Source: Glossina fuscipes (taxonomy: Eukaryota > Arthropoda > Insecta > Diptera > Glossinidae). From it: DNA of 64,000 nucleotides. Both the position numbers and the translations under genes were made by a program. The stretch lies in contig NW_023998415.1 in NCBI RefSeq assembly GCF_014805625.2, positions 45,072,339 through 45,136,338 of the forward strand, written 5' to 3'. The notes beneath the pieces were generated by a model. The model was not told where the DNA came from, did no database searches, and was given only the letters and a program-made list of their open reading frames with translations. Shown here in pieces: positions 23,884 to 35,923 of the stretch (position 1 is the stretch's first letter; each line of letters opens with the position of its first letter).

Positions 23884-24398
23884 TGCCAAGCCATGCTGTT
23901 AACCAATATTCCAAGCTCTCTGGCTATTGAACGCATTTTGAGTAACTTTTACACACATAGTCAGGCACACACATTATACAAATTCTGCTACTACCGCCAC
24001 CTCCACAACGGCATTGTAGGCAATTATTTCGGTAGATTTTGTTTTTATTTTCATTTTTATTTTCTTGTTATTTTTATTATTTTTTTTTGCTTTTTAAGTT
24101 TTTAGTCTTATTTTTGGTGGAAAAAAAAAAAAAAAAAAAAACTCTAAGCTAAGTTTAAAGCTTCATTCATTGCTACTTGTATACGAGCAAAACACAATAA
24201 TATAACAATAACAACAACCATTAACCAACAACATCTAAGACGATTGCTATTAGTTCAACTTGCGGTTGCTGCTAACGCCCGCTTACTGTGGCAGATATAT
24301 TAAATGATTATTCCCATGACCGCGCACGTTTGATAACAAACTGTTGGGTTACTTAGTGCGGTATTTTTTTTATTTTTTTTTTACGTTTGTGTGGGTGT

Positions 24399-24399
24399 G

Positions 24400-24443
<44 letters not shown>

Positions 24444-24449
24444 TATATG
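24399..24449. repeat. AT/ACAT microsatellite
   Basis: (AT)n broken by ACAT units, preceded by a GTGTGGGTGTGT stretch. Confidence 0.95.
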
Positions 24450-26712
24450 TTGTTGTCTCTTTTAGTGTACCTTAGTATGCGTATGTATAAAGAGTATAAT
24501 TTAAATTTTGTATATGTGTAAATGCAATATTGTTGTTGCTATTCTTGATGTTTATTTTCTTCGGTTTTTTGTTTTTTGACCCGTTCCGATATACATTAAA
24601 ATTTGTGAATATCGCATAAAAATTCATTAAAGAACAAGAAACAAAATAAAATATTCGGTTACGATCCTTTTTAACAGCTTAAGTTCTTGTCGTTTTTGTG
24701 CGTTTTTTTTTCCCCCTCTTTTTTAGACGCCGTCGCTGCTCAGTATTTATTGTATTTTCGTGTATTTTAATTGAAATATTTTTCAAAATGAGTTTTTTTC
24801 TTTCTGTCTTTTTAAACAGAATTTTTCGCTTTTTGTTTTATTATTAATTCGGCTTTCGAAAGGATATTCGAAAGAGAGAAGAAAAAAAAATTAAATCAAT
24901 AAATCTGAAATATTTGAATCTTAATGAGGTTAACTGAAATTGCTTTAAAGGTGTTGCGTCATACAGCGTTGTTCTTGCCCATTGAGGATAACTAAATCAA
25001 TTTTCATACATTCGGACATTAAGAGATTTATTCTACGGACGAGTTAATTGTCTTTGCCCAGTTGTAAGACAAACGCACAATAGTTCTTCATCGATAGAGT
25101 TATTGCTTATGATTGATATTTGAGAAATCGAAAAATCAACTGTGGATTGAATTTATGATCGTGCGATCATCACCTATGATTTACATGCATTTTCATCACT
25201 AATTTTTTTTATTTTATTTTTTTTTTTTATTATCTTTAAAGAAAGAAGTCAATTATCTAAAGACAGTCAGCTGGCGATCCCTGTCTAATTTCATTCATTC
25301 ATTTTCGTTTTTTGTGTTTAATCTCATGCAATATTTTCGTCGCTAAATACTTGCATTTGCTATGAAATATTTTGTGTGTTTCTGCGGAAAATTATTTATT
25401 GCTCTTCAATAAAGCATTTAATTACGTCTTCCTTTCTGTTACCTTCAATAACGTATTGTGGGTTTCCCCTTCAAGGGCTAACACTCGTGCCATGCAGTTG
25501 TAATATCCAAGATGAAGTAATGAAAAAATGTATAACGAGCTTTAGGCGAATCCTTAACGATTCGTACTTTAAATGATTCGGAGGAAAAATGGTCGGTGTA
25601 TGAACGTGTCGTACTCTGAACTACCGAGTAATTGAAAAACTGATCGTTCAATTCAGTTCCATAACATAGACGATATAAAGTTTCAGTTCAGTTCAATTCA
25701 GTTCAATTACTACAAACGTTTTATCTATGGCTGAACGTGGCATCGAAAGCATAAAAAAAAAAAAAAAAATTAAAAAATAAGAAAAAAGGATATTTGGATA
25801 AATTCTTGAACAAGGTGTGACCGCTAAAATGAAAACAATATTGTTTTGTCGGTTCGCTTTTTTGATAGGACCTTAAAACCATACCGTGCTTTAGTAGCCT
25901 ATTTAGGATTATTGTCATCATTTCCATTGAATTTCTTTCTCAGATATGCTCTGGAATTTCTGTTGGAACTGCACCATAATTGGTACAATGTGCAAATAGG
26001 ATTGTGCGATGGCCTTATAAGGACGGAGAGGATAATACTTGCAATTAGAAAAACCGAGTATAACCCAATCGTTTTGATTTAAAAGTTTTTCTTTAGAAAT
26101 GGCTTACGGTTCAAGACCAGGTTCTATCAAGTAGCAAAACATTTAGTTCATTAGCCCTATTTCGAGGCATCACTATCGAAACGGATTTAAAGCATGATTT
26201 TATTTTTATTTTATAAATTTTTTTTTTTCTCAATTTTCATACTCTACCCTACACATTTGTGCTACAATGGTATATTAAGTTTGTGCGAATGTATGTAGCA
26301 TTCAGAAGGACTTGAGATCAAACCTTGTCTGTCCGTCTTGTTTTCCTTCAAAGTTTTTAGATATTTTTTTGAAATTTTGTACATGGACGTCTTTTGTTCC
26401 CAGCGCGAAGGCTATTAAAAACGGTTTGAAACTTGGATGCTGTCCGTATTTTGAAAACTTTTATAAATAGCTGTGCAAGGTATATTAGGGAGGGGGCGCG
26501 TTCCGCTCTAATCCTTTTTGCTTGTTTACGATGTGATGTAAATTCATTTGTATTTCGATTTAATATTTGGAAGGAGAAAAGCAATTGTTTCTGTTCAGCG
26601 CTGACTTGATCGGAATTTTAATTTTGCATATGTGCAAATACATGCTTTGCCTTTGTCAATTAATGTGTACACTTTGCATTTCTTTATAAGGTTTTTAATT
26701 ATCTTTACTTAC

Positions 26713-26761
26713 TTGTCTTCTCTTCAAAATATGGATCATTTGTATCCGTAAAAAACCAAGT
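26713..26761 (-). CDS. fng: fringe coding exon 3 (49-nt microexon-like)
   Basis: Encodes TWFFTDTNDPYFEEKT (residues 214-229) plus the first base of codon 230. The acceptor is TTTTTGCAG and the donor GTAAGT (26712-26707), so the exon starts in phase 0 and ends one base into a codon. The TWFFTDT block is strongly conserved in fringe proteins. The exon is only 49 nt, between introns of 8.2 and 6.2 kb, so automatic gene prediction could easily miss it. The junctions are fixed by reading frame on both sides and by the expected K-T-x-G-H-L continuation into exon 4. Confidence 0.93.
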
Positions 26762-27505
26762 CTGCAAAAAATAAAATAAAGCAAAAAGGTAAATAAAAAA
26801 TAAAATAGAAAACCGAAATATAAAAATTAAAAGAAAATTAAAGAGAAAAAAACAAAAAACAAAAAATTGCAAAATTGCAATGTTATTCAAATAAAGATCT
26901 AGGAAAGCGTGTATACGTAGTGCATGTTGTGCTGGTTAAGCTCACATTTGTTTCCCTGGAAAACTAACTGACATAATAATCAACGAGCTAAGTAAAAATG
27001 ACGACAGTTTTGTCTATGATACCAAATATAGTACAATTTGATGAATAGATATTTCTCTAAAGACAAGAAAGCAAATATATATATATATATATATATATGC
27101 ATTTTTCTTTTTTACAATACATTATCGGGCAAAACTAAAATAAGTATTTCGGGAAAAAAGGGTGGAAAGAGAGGAAAAGGGAAAATTGAATTTGTCTAAG
27201 CGATCCACTTGGAGGCTGATCGCACAGACTCAAAATGTTATTTATTTAAATTGTGTATAAAAATTAAAAAAATAAAAAACCAGCTGATGCTGTTGTGTCG
27301 CTTAAAATATTTTAACAAGTCGTAAATACTTGCACTTCATGCACTTCATGTTTTGAAAACGTTCGGCACTTTTGATATTTTTTTTGTTTTTTTTTTTTGC
27401 TTATATCACAGGAACCTTTTTTATGTGCTCAAGCGGTGAGTAGGTATGGCAGTTGGAACTCTACACTGAGTGCACATTTCTACGCGAAGATTTCTCTTTC
27501 GTTCG

Positions 27506-27535
27506 TGATGATGATGATGATGATGATGACGATAA
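27506..27535. repeat. GAT trinucleotide microsatellite
   Basis: (GAT)n; on the minus strand it would read as a His run, but no gene is supported around it. Confidence 0.9.
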
Positions 27536-28904
27536 CAATGCTTATGACAAGCTAAATGAAAAATTTCGGAATCTAGGGTTTGCAAGGCTTCAATTATGAT
27601 TCTCTTCAAAGGGGCAAACTTTACATTTACATTCTCATCGAACGTGATGCGATCAATTTTCTCAAATGATGAGAAAGAGATATTCTCTTGCCTCTTGTCT
27701 CTTGATACAGTTAGATATAGGATACGATTTGTGTTAATCTGATCTCTGTTCGAACGACTGCCGCAATTAATGATAAATTTTCTTGTATATCAACTGCGAG
27801 AATCACAATTTCCATATGTAGTGGTGCGAGTTCAACAACTTTAAAGCGTCTAATCAGGTACATAGATTGCATACCAGTTTTATGGGGAATGGGCAAATTC
27901 GTGAAAGCTTCCAATTACTCTTTAAAGGGCCTTTATTGCGTATGTATTTTAATTTGAGAAATTTGAAAAGCGGTTTCGCAGTTCGCATATCGTGAGAGTT
28001 GAGCGATAAGAGAACAGAGATGGTTGATGATTTTGAAAAGATTAATGAATCAATTCATGAATTCGTTCCAATATTACGCTTATACTTTAGCATTATTCGG
28101 CAGTGTATGTATGTTCGACTTCAGCATATAAATAGATTTGACAACTTTATTTAAGTTTAACCAACTACTATAACAACTATGAATCAACGTGTGCGCACTT
28201 ACGTCTGTATGACTATGCACATCTATGGTAAGTTAGGAAAGAAAAAGAAAAAGAAAAAGAAAAAAAAATGCAAGATTTCCTTCAGCCATTCACTTAGCTC
28301 AGCCGTTCAGGTTGCAACTGTTGCCGAAAGAGCAACCAACAGTCAATGCATGCACCAGGTATTCATACATAACCGTACACATGAAAATGTTAACATTTTT
28401 TTACATACGTTTGCATGGGAATGTATTGACAGATAGTTGCTTTTCTTTTTCATTCTGTTTCTTTTTTATTGGCTTTTCTGTCAATTGTTTAATCTTTGTT
28501 ATGTTTCAATTTCAATTTTTACTACATTTTGTCGTAATCAGTAATGTAATTAATCATCGACAACATGAAAATTGATCAAAGGTTTCAAATATCTGCTACC
28601 GGACGATTCGCAAATCGCTTCGGCGATATGAAATTTGTACAATGAATGACAAATGGAAAAATTGGGTCAATTTAATTGCAATTCTGCTCTACTAGCGGAA
28701 TTACTAACGAAAACCAGCAAAAAAAAAAAACAACTTTTCTTAACTGTTGCACATTTAATTAATCGTTGACACAAACATTTATACATATATATATAGCTAT
28801 GAGAAACTCAAAATACCTTTTTATTATATCTTCTCACATAGTTCTTTTGAGGTCATACGGAGGTGGCTATTGTAATAATGTTTTCTTTTATTTATTTATT
28901 TTTT

Positions 28905-29160
28905 TTTTTATACCCTACATCACTTGTGGTATGTGACCTACATCACTTGTAGTACAGAGTATACCAAGTTCGGTGTAACACGTAGAAGGGCTTAAGGTAG
29001 ACCTACCTTTTATTATAACGATTAATGCAGAATCATTTCCTAAATCCAGCTAAGCTTATCTGTCCACCTTATGTCTGCCTACGAAAATTTGTGTTCAAGC
29101 TACAGGTCGCAAGTGTTGAGATATTTTGATGATGAAGTTGAGTACAGTGACGTGCTTTGA
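28905..29160. repeat. possible degenerate dispersed-repeat fragment
   Basis: TTTATACCCTACATCACTTGT at 28906-28926, an internal imperfect duplication of CTACATCACTTGT(G/A)GTA at 28914-28932 and 28938-28956, and a CTGTCCACC block at 29061. Similar TATACCC plus CTGTCC pieces lie near 13540-13760, 17330-17560, 20700-20740 and 26240-26460. I place all of these in the same loose family with low confidence. Confidence 0.35.
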
Positions 29161-30834
29161 TGCAAGGACAAGAGCTTTTGGAAAAGCTTCGCGTCGTTTT
29201 ACTTTTCCGACCAAGAAAATGATTGCCGCAGGCAGACGCGCGATCACATACGGGCGGACAGTCACATGTAGACGGATGCAGAATTCCACAACTTTCAACT
29301 TCTTGGTCATTAATACACAATACACATGAATTGTATGAATGAATGAAACAATTATACATTCAGATGTGTAAGGAAGAAATGAAGGAACAGAATGCGTATA
29401 TGCGGGGCTATTCATTTTGTGATCCCGAAAATATGTGCAATCTGAGTAAAATTTGAATCAAATTTTTCTTTCAAAAAATATTTTGTCCTCCACGGGCCAG
29501 CTGACAGGATTGGATTCGTTTGAGAAAATTTTCCAGGACTTGTCCGCACCTAGCGACCCATAGTTTGGCCATAACTTGTAAGATATTACTTATCAAAGCG
29601 TCAACAGTTTGAAGGTTCGTTCGTTGGGTTAGCTCTATTTCTAATGTTTTTGCAAAAAAATTTCTTATTTACTAAGGAATCATGTCCTTACGAACATTTT
29701 CAAAGTCCTTTCCCTTTTTTTTTTTTGGCTGGTAGAGTGACGTTCGTGCTGTTTTTAAGCCGAGTCTACAAACGATAATAAGACACAAGGATATTTCCTT
29801 TTTCAAAAAAAGTTAATCAAAATCAATGGGCCAAAATTGGTAATAACGGTTTAAGCTATCAAATCAAAAGAACACTTTTCGACATTGAAAATCATTGATA
29901 GTTTAGTATCTAACTGCCTAAGTAAAGAAGTCAATGAAAAAAGTTTAAATTTCAAGATTATCGCAATTATCTTAAAACCAAGGCTTAAATGTACGAAAGA
30001 CAAATTCTCGACTCAGATCTGAAATCAAGAAAATTTTTGCAATCGTCTGAATCCTAAAGCTTCGATTCTTTCGTTTGAAGTCATGAACATTGTTCGGAAC
30101 TATGTTTTCTTATGTATGCCATTGAAAGTCATTCTTTCAGAGATGACCGCTAACGATATCGTAGATGTACATGACGGAGGAAAAAATCACAAGTAAAACA
30201 AGTAAAAAAATAAGTAATGTGAAGAGAAAAGTTTCAAATTGTTTGGCAAAGAGCTATGCATTTTGTTTTTGCTTTGTTATTGAAAGCCAGCCGCCATTAA
30301 GTGTCTCACTTATGCCAAATTAAAGATAAATTTGTTATATGAAAAAAATTAAAGTTTCTTTTTTTATATATTTTCCTCCTGCAGATCTTTTGTATTAACA
30401 TTAATGTAAATATTTCGAACGATTTATGCGAGACGTTGACATATGCTTTCACTTCGTTCATGTCAATTACTTGAGTACTCTGACGTTATATTTAATTCTC
30501 TCGAATAGATTGTTTACAAGTTTTTACTTATTTTCATTTAAAATAATTAAAGCGTAACGAACATTAATTGTTTCACATTAGTTGATAGTCAAGTCTTGAG
30601 ACCAATCTATACAGACATCTATACATGTAAACACAATTTCTTAAGAAAAACTCAAATAAAAAGCAAAAAAAAAAAAAACAAAGGAGCACAAGTGTAAAAT
30701 CATGCAACATATGCATTTAATACATAAACATGTCAATGCATTGTTTAAGTGACATAGACCCTTATTCATGCCTATTGAAACTATCCTGTGCAGTCACAGT
30801 AATAAAATGAATTCCTACTAAAACATAATAATAA

Positions 30835-30860
30835 CGCAGCGCAGTGCAGCGCAGCGCAGC
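30835..30860. repeat. GCAGC pentanucleotide repeat
   Basis: Five units with one GTGCA variant; locally GC-rich against an AT-rich intron. Confidence 0.9.
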
Positions 30861-31681
30861 CAATCCAATCCAATATCTTTGCTTTACGAAAAGAAAAAAA
30901 AAAAAAAAAAAAAAAAAACGATGCTGTAACAATCGTATCAACCGCCGCCATATGTAAATGATTTTCTTTAGCCAAATGAATTTATTTCATAAATAAATGA
31001 CAGCAAAGTAAGAAAATCGTGTGGAAAAAGCGAAATTGTTCAGCGATAAGAATGTCGTGAATAATGAGAATTTATGAGCAGCCCTTAGGAATTTTTCTCA
31101 AGTAATATTAAAAAGGAAAATTAAATCTGAGGGATATTTTTCAATTTTTTTGTTTGGCGGGGGGGGGGAGGGGAAATAATTCAAATGAATATAAATTATT
31201 TTCTTTTCTCTCTGTCTCTCTCTCTCTCTGTCTCCGTCTCTGTCTCTCTCCTTACAAACATATTCAAAATTATAAATATGCTCTAAACGGTGGGAAAATA
31301 TTAAAATTTATTGATTTTTAAAAGTGTATTTAAAAAACAAAAAATATATATATATATATATATATATAAGAAAAAAGAGAAACATAACAGCAATGATAAT
31401 AAAAAACTAAAACTTAACCTCGACATAACCGCAAAATGACTATTTTAACCGACTAATAAAATATATGAATGTGTGTACGACTAAAATAATTATTGTACAT
31501 AATTCATGCACGCACACTGTACATTTAAGAAATATATATGCATTTTTATGTTAGCCAGGTGACGTTGTAATGGTAATGGCCTAAGAGTTTATATGTGACT
31601 TTTTGAAAAGGGAAATGCACCCTTGTGCACCCTTTGCAATGTAACCGCGTAAGAGTTTATAGTTTTCAAATAGTGTTAATG

Positions 31682-31737
31682 ACATTTTATATTTCCGTGT
31701 GAGTGTGAGTGTGAGTGCGAGTGTGCGTGTGCATGTG
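31682..31737. repeat. GTGTGA/GTGC microsatellite
   Basis: GTGAGT units passing to GTGCGTGTGC. Confidence 0.85.
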
Positions 31738-32133
31738 TTCAAATGTTAAAGTTTTGTTTTATTTTAGTTTAATTTCATAAATAAAACTAATTAAATTTTT
31801 TGTTGTTGTTTTTATTTTGTTTTGTTTTGTTTTATAAACAAAGGTTAAGGTTTCGATTTTTCAAACTTTTTTTCTACAAATTTGTTTTTCAATTTTCATT
31901 ACAACTCAGCAATAACAACAACAACAACAACAATAATAATAATTTATTTAACGAACAAATTAGCAACATGCATTAAAAAGGCATAGGTATAGTCCGCAAT
32001 TGTCGTATGTCGTATGGTTTGAAAAACTTTACTTTTTATATGGATAATGTTTCCGCTTAATGAAATGTATACTAATTGTGTCGTCTCGTATGTAACACTT
32101 AACAGTGCTCCGTGAAGATTCCATTAAACGTAT

Positions 32134-32136
<3 letters not shown>

Positions 32137-32183
<47 letters not shown>

Positions 32184-32193
32184 NNNNNNNNNN

Positions 32194-32260
<67 letters not shown>
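32137..32260. repeat. long AT microsatellite with a 10-N gap
   Basis: Pure (AT)n on both sides of N at 32184-32193. The true length is unknown. Confidence 0.98.
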
Positions 32261-32264
<4 letters not shown>

Positions 32265-33055
32265 AATTCACACACAATACCTGGCCGACTTAAGTCAGAA
32301 CGTTTATCGATATGATATGTTAATTTACTTATTAATAAACTAAAAATCGATTACAAGTATAGTGGGATCGTAAGCGGGTTGATTTCATAAATTTTATTTT
32401 GAAAAACAAAATTAAAGTCACGCCCATTATATATGAAAAAGTGTACGCAAAAGCATATAACATTTAAAATCATTTTATTGATGACACATCAAATGGCTTT
32501 TGCTTTCAGCAACTCGTCTCTCTCTCTGTCGTCTCTTCCTTGTAATAATCAGAGGGGGCTCATCTGCACTCAACAATTTCGTATATCGACATGTGTGTTT
32601 TTTGGCGTGGATACCACTCAAAGTCGAAAATGATTAGTAGCTTACTAATCGCCTGTTTTGGTTAAAGAAAAACTCAAGTCTAACATTTCTGAATAATTTC
32701 AATATGTTATAAACCGTACAACGGTATATGGTATATGGAGATCCTTTGATGTAATCAACTCGTTAATATGCCTAAAAATGAATAAGACATTAAGTGATTT
32801 GCGTCGCTCTCCTCCATTATGACAGATACCCAAAATTCGTTCTAATATCGTTTTTTTTTCATTTTCGTTTCGTTTCGTTTCGTTTTTTTTTTTTCATATT
32901 TTTTTCTTTAAATAAGCATTAAAGCGGATTGTATGCCAAAGCACGTACATCCAGGATTTATGTTTTCTTAATGTTCGAGGAAAAAAAGTTGAGAGAAAAT
33001 AAAAAGCTTAAACTCCTTCCATTCTCTTTAACGTTTCGTATTCGTATATATAGAG

Positions 33056-33056
<1 letters not shown>

Positions 33057-33096
<40 letters not shown>
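33057..33096. repeat. TG microsatellite
   Basis: About 20 TG units in fringe intron 2. Confidence 0.97.
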
Positions 33097-33097
<1 letters not shown>

Positions 33098-34235
33098 ATG
33101 AAAAGAAAAAAGTATAAAAAAAAACTCATACACGCACATGCACACCTCTATTTCTATATGCATTTATGTATAATATATGTTTGTGTATATGTTAATATAT
33201 ATATAAGTTTATATACACAAAAAAAACAATTACGTACTACACTGTCCATACGTTCACACATACAATATTTACAAATATTTTTTATCTTTTTCCTTTTTTT
33301 TTTTTTTTTTTTTTAATAAAACAAAGCAAAAAACAACTTTGAAAAAAAGAAGAAGAAATATAACCAAATACACTTTCTGAGCACGTTTTCGGTCATGCCT
33401 GACAATGACAATAAATGTGTTCAGTTTTTCTCCTTTTTTTTTTTTTTTTTTTGTTGTCATTTTGATTTGTTATTTTTGTTTTTCTGTTTTTCTGTTTTTT
33501 TTATTTTGCATTTTTCAATAGAGCGATAGACGGGGGATCGGCGGGGTCTTTGTTTGCATGCATAAAATTCGTCTCCTCCTTGCTCTGCTTTTTATCTATT
33601 TGAAAAAACAATTTCGCTTGCATCATCAACTTTCTTCTTCACCTGACTACATTACCATCTGCCTCCACCCACCTGCCTGGCAACTGGCCTTCGATATCTG
33701 CCTGCTTGCGCGTCAGTCTGATGGTTTTTTTTTTTTTTTTTTTTTCCTTGTTTGAATATACATTTTTTTCTATATATATATAAACAATTTATGCTTTCAT
33801 TGGTATAATTGTTTATTCCTTTATATCCTTTTAGAGGGTATTAACACTGTCCATCCCGTCTACGTGTATTGTGAAATTTTCGTTGATACGTTATTTATAT
33901 GATTGGTTACGAAAAAGTAAAACTAAAAGTCAATGCATATATGATTGTATGGGTGGGTGCATGTGCTTGCGAGTTAAAGTCGTTTTCATAAAAATTAATA
34001 GAAAATTTAATGAAATTTAAATAAAAAACCTCTTCAGGATGAATTAATGTGATCAAGAACATTTCAACCATCGATTAAAGAAATATTTACAAGAATTGCC
34101 TCGTAATGGCTTATTGTCCATCTTAACTGTCCATCTTAGGATATTTAGCATAACATATTAAGAATCAGCAAAAAAATTCAATTTACAGTCCATTATGTAT
34201 GTAAATCTGTTCATTGGTCATCGCATTTGGACAAC

Positions 34236-34452
34236 GTCTACGTTAGGTGAAGTTTCTGATGGCCAAAGGATACGAGAAACGTGACTTCTAATAGACAATA
34301 TCTACAATAGAGGATGTCTACGATAAGCGATGTAGACGATGTTTACGGTAGACGACGTCCTCGATTAACGATGGCTACGTTAGTCGATGTCTACAAGAGA
34401 CGTGGTACTCGAAAGACGGGATCCCTGATAGACGATGGCTACGATGGACGTA
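34236..34452. repeat. degenerate 16-bp minisatellite with hairpin units
   Basis: About 14 imperfect units. The best are GTCTACGATAAGCGAT (34316), GTTTACGGTAGACGAC (34341), GTCCTCGATTAACGAT (34357), GGCTACGTTAGTCGAT (34373), GTCTACAAGAGACGTG (34389) and GGCTACGATGGACGTA (34437). The consensus GTCTACGATAGACGAT contains a perfect GTCTA-CGA-TAGAC hairpin. The array lies in fringe intron 2, about 500 bp past the exon 2 donor. An open frame through it (34314-34577) is a by-product of the repeat. Confidence 0.75.
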
Positions 34453-34676
34453 TACAATGTCCCCGATCGACAACATCATCCGCAAACGGAGTCTGCAATA
34501 CGTCCATCATAACAGAATTCAATAATAATAAAAGCGACCAATCGGTGGACAATTACCATAATAAACGAGTTCGCTGATGATAGATGAGTTCAAGGGCAAT
34601 CTAACGTAATATCGGAAAAATAAATGATATTAAAGTCAATATAGGTAAAGATAAACCAGCTCAATGGTCCATAATA

Positions 34677-34693
34677 GGTGACGAAACGTCACC
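34677..34693. repeat. short perfect inverted repeat
   Basis: GGTGACG-AAA-CGTCACC, a 7-bp stem with a 3-nt loop, downstream of the 16-bp minisatellite. The sequence just after it (34687-34735) resembles 61918-61965, sharing a TTATCCGCAA block. Confidence 0.7.
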
Positions 34694-34960
34694 GACAATA
34701 AATGATTATCCGCAACAAAAATATATTTAATATTGCATAAGATCAACAATAAACGGCATACATCAAATATGAACTCATTGATAAGTCAGATATGTGCTAT
34801 ATATGAACTTAACTATCGATAGATAGATGGATAGATTAAGTATAGATAAATAGATGAGGACGAGATATGAGATCAATTTTAGGGTTGCATTAAAAAAATG
34901 AAAAAAATTTGTATGGATGATAAGTTTTGGTGTTTGAATGATGATTTTTCAAAAGCTTAC

Positions 34961-35470
34961 CTGATCCTTAGCCAGTTGAAACCAGGTTTTCACAATTAAA
35001 GCTAAACGACTATCATGATAACTTTTCGTAGTTTTTACACTTATGAATATATCGTCCAATTCGGTTGTGGGCGGTTTCGGAGTCCCAGTTACCGAACGTT
35101 GATATAAATCATGTAACAGTTGGCCATTGCGTATAAAGTGTGCCGAAGCGGTCGGCCGTTCGACGGGCAATTCCAAATCAGAAAAATTAAAACTGTGAAT
35201 ATCTTTACGTATGATCACGGTGGTGGGTTGATGAAAGGACGCAGGCAAATTTGGATGATGTAACTGTTGAGCCGATACGGTTAAATCATGTTTTGTTTGA
35301 GACGCTGACGAAAACGTCGATACGGATGATGATGAAACGGGCGATGAAGCTGCTGCAGATGGCGACGGAGAAGTGATGGCCGTCGATTGTTCATATTGCA
35401 ATAATTTCAAATGATGCGTTTGCACTTCGCCAGCTTTGTTTTGAAATTTTTGTGGCAGATTCTGTGAAAG
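34961..35470 (-). CDS. fng: fringe coding exon 2 (stem and start of catalytic domain)
   Basis: Encodes residues 44-213, 170 whole codons, phase 0 at both ends. The acceptor is TTTTGCAG (35478-35471) and the donor is GTAAGC (34960-34955). Residues 44-125 are low-complexity and poorly conserved in the family, with a Ser/Ala/Pro-rich run around 72-101, as expected for a Golgi stem. From about residue 125 the sequence becomes conserved: PTTVIIRKD, an NFS sequon at 138-140, then ELDDIFISVKTTK (180-192), which opens the GT31 domain, and LALIVKTWFQLAKDQ at the end. The stem is longer than the Drosophila one as I remember it. Base composition is clearly less AT-rich than the flanking introns. Confidence 0.94.
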
Positions 35471-35743
35471 CTGCAAAAGAAGACAAATATATTAAGTTAA
35501 AAATTTCGTATATAATAAGAAGGATTAAGCGAAAGTGTGCGTTTATTGTTTACTCTTCTTTTAACCGAAATGCATTAAATATTGTGATATCAATACAAAA
35601 GTAGATTTCTGCGTTTATTATTCATAACAAACACGTTGAATGTGCGCTTGTCTGCTGCAAGATTTCTGATCAACAAACACACACACAACCAAACTGAAAA
35701 CAGTGCAAAACAATAGGGGGTCTCTGTTGACACAGACATAAAC

Positions 35744-35744
<1 letters not shown>

Positions 35745-35780
<36 letters not shown>

Positions 35781-35809
35781 AACACACACACACACACACA
35801 CACACACAT
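35745..35809. repeat. adjacent AT and CA microsatellites
   Basis: (AT)n at 35745-35775 and (CA)n at 35781-35809, just beside the hairpin pair. Confidence 0.95.
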
Positions 35810-35847
35810 ACCCATACATAAACCAAACTTCTCTTTTATATCAATTT

Positions 35848-35923
35848 CATGTGCTATGAAGCACATGCAGGCTGCCTGGCTAAATAACTGCTAGCTAGCT
35901 AGCTAGCTGGTTAGTAGGCAGCC
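35848..35923. repeat. two adjacent hairpins in fringe intron 1
   Basis: 35848-35867 is CATGTGC-TATGAA-GCACATG, a perfect 7-bp stem. 35870-35923 has GGCTGCCT pairing with AGGCAGCC, then CTAA with TTAG, around a self-complementary CTAG run (35892-35908). They lie about 380 bp upstream of exon 2, next to an AT and a CA microsatellite. Confidence 0.8.

Larger units (their letters stand above)
20467..26712 (-). other. fringe intron 3 (6.2 kb)
   Basis: GTAAGT to TTACAG. It contains a degenerate dispersed-repeat copy at 22190-22480, a possible one at 26240-26460, a fragment of the repeat left end near 21810-21865, a CA array, an AT array and long poly(T) runs. I see no other gene. Confidence 0.85.
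26762..34960 (-). other. fringe intron 2 (8.2 kb)
   Basis: GTAAGC to GCAG. It holds the 16-bp hairpin-unit minisatellite (34236-34452), a perfect short palindrome at 34677-34693, the long AT array with a 10-N gap (32137-32260), a TG array (33057-33096) and a degenerate TATACCC-type repeat near 28905-29160. No coding exon other than fringe is supported. Confidence 0.85.

Noticed and set aside
27421..27914. Minus-strand frames with a His run, possibly a gene
   Set aside because: The His run comes from a GAT microsatellite, the two frames are separated by stops, and no motif or splice-joined product is convincing.
32029..32293. Frames of alternating Ile-Tyr
   Set aside because: Translations of the AT microsatellite.
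34314..34577. 87-codon frame in fringe intron 2
   Set aside because: It is a reading of the 16-bp minisatellite; the unit length is not a multiple of three and no family is recognisable.
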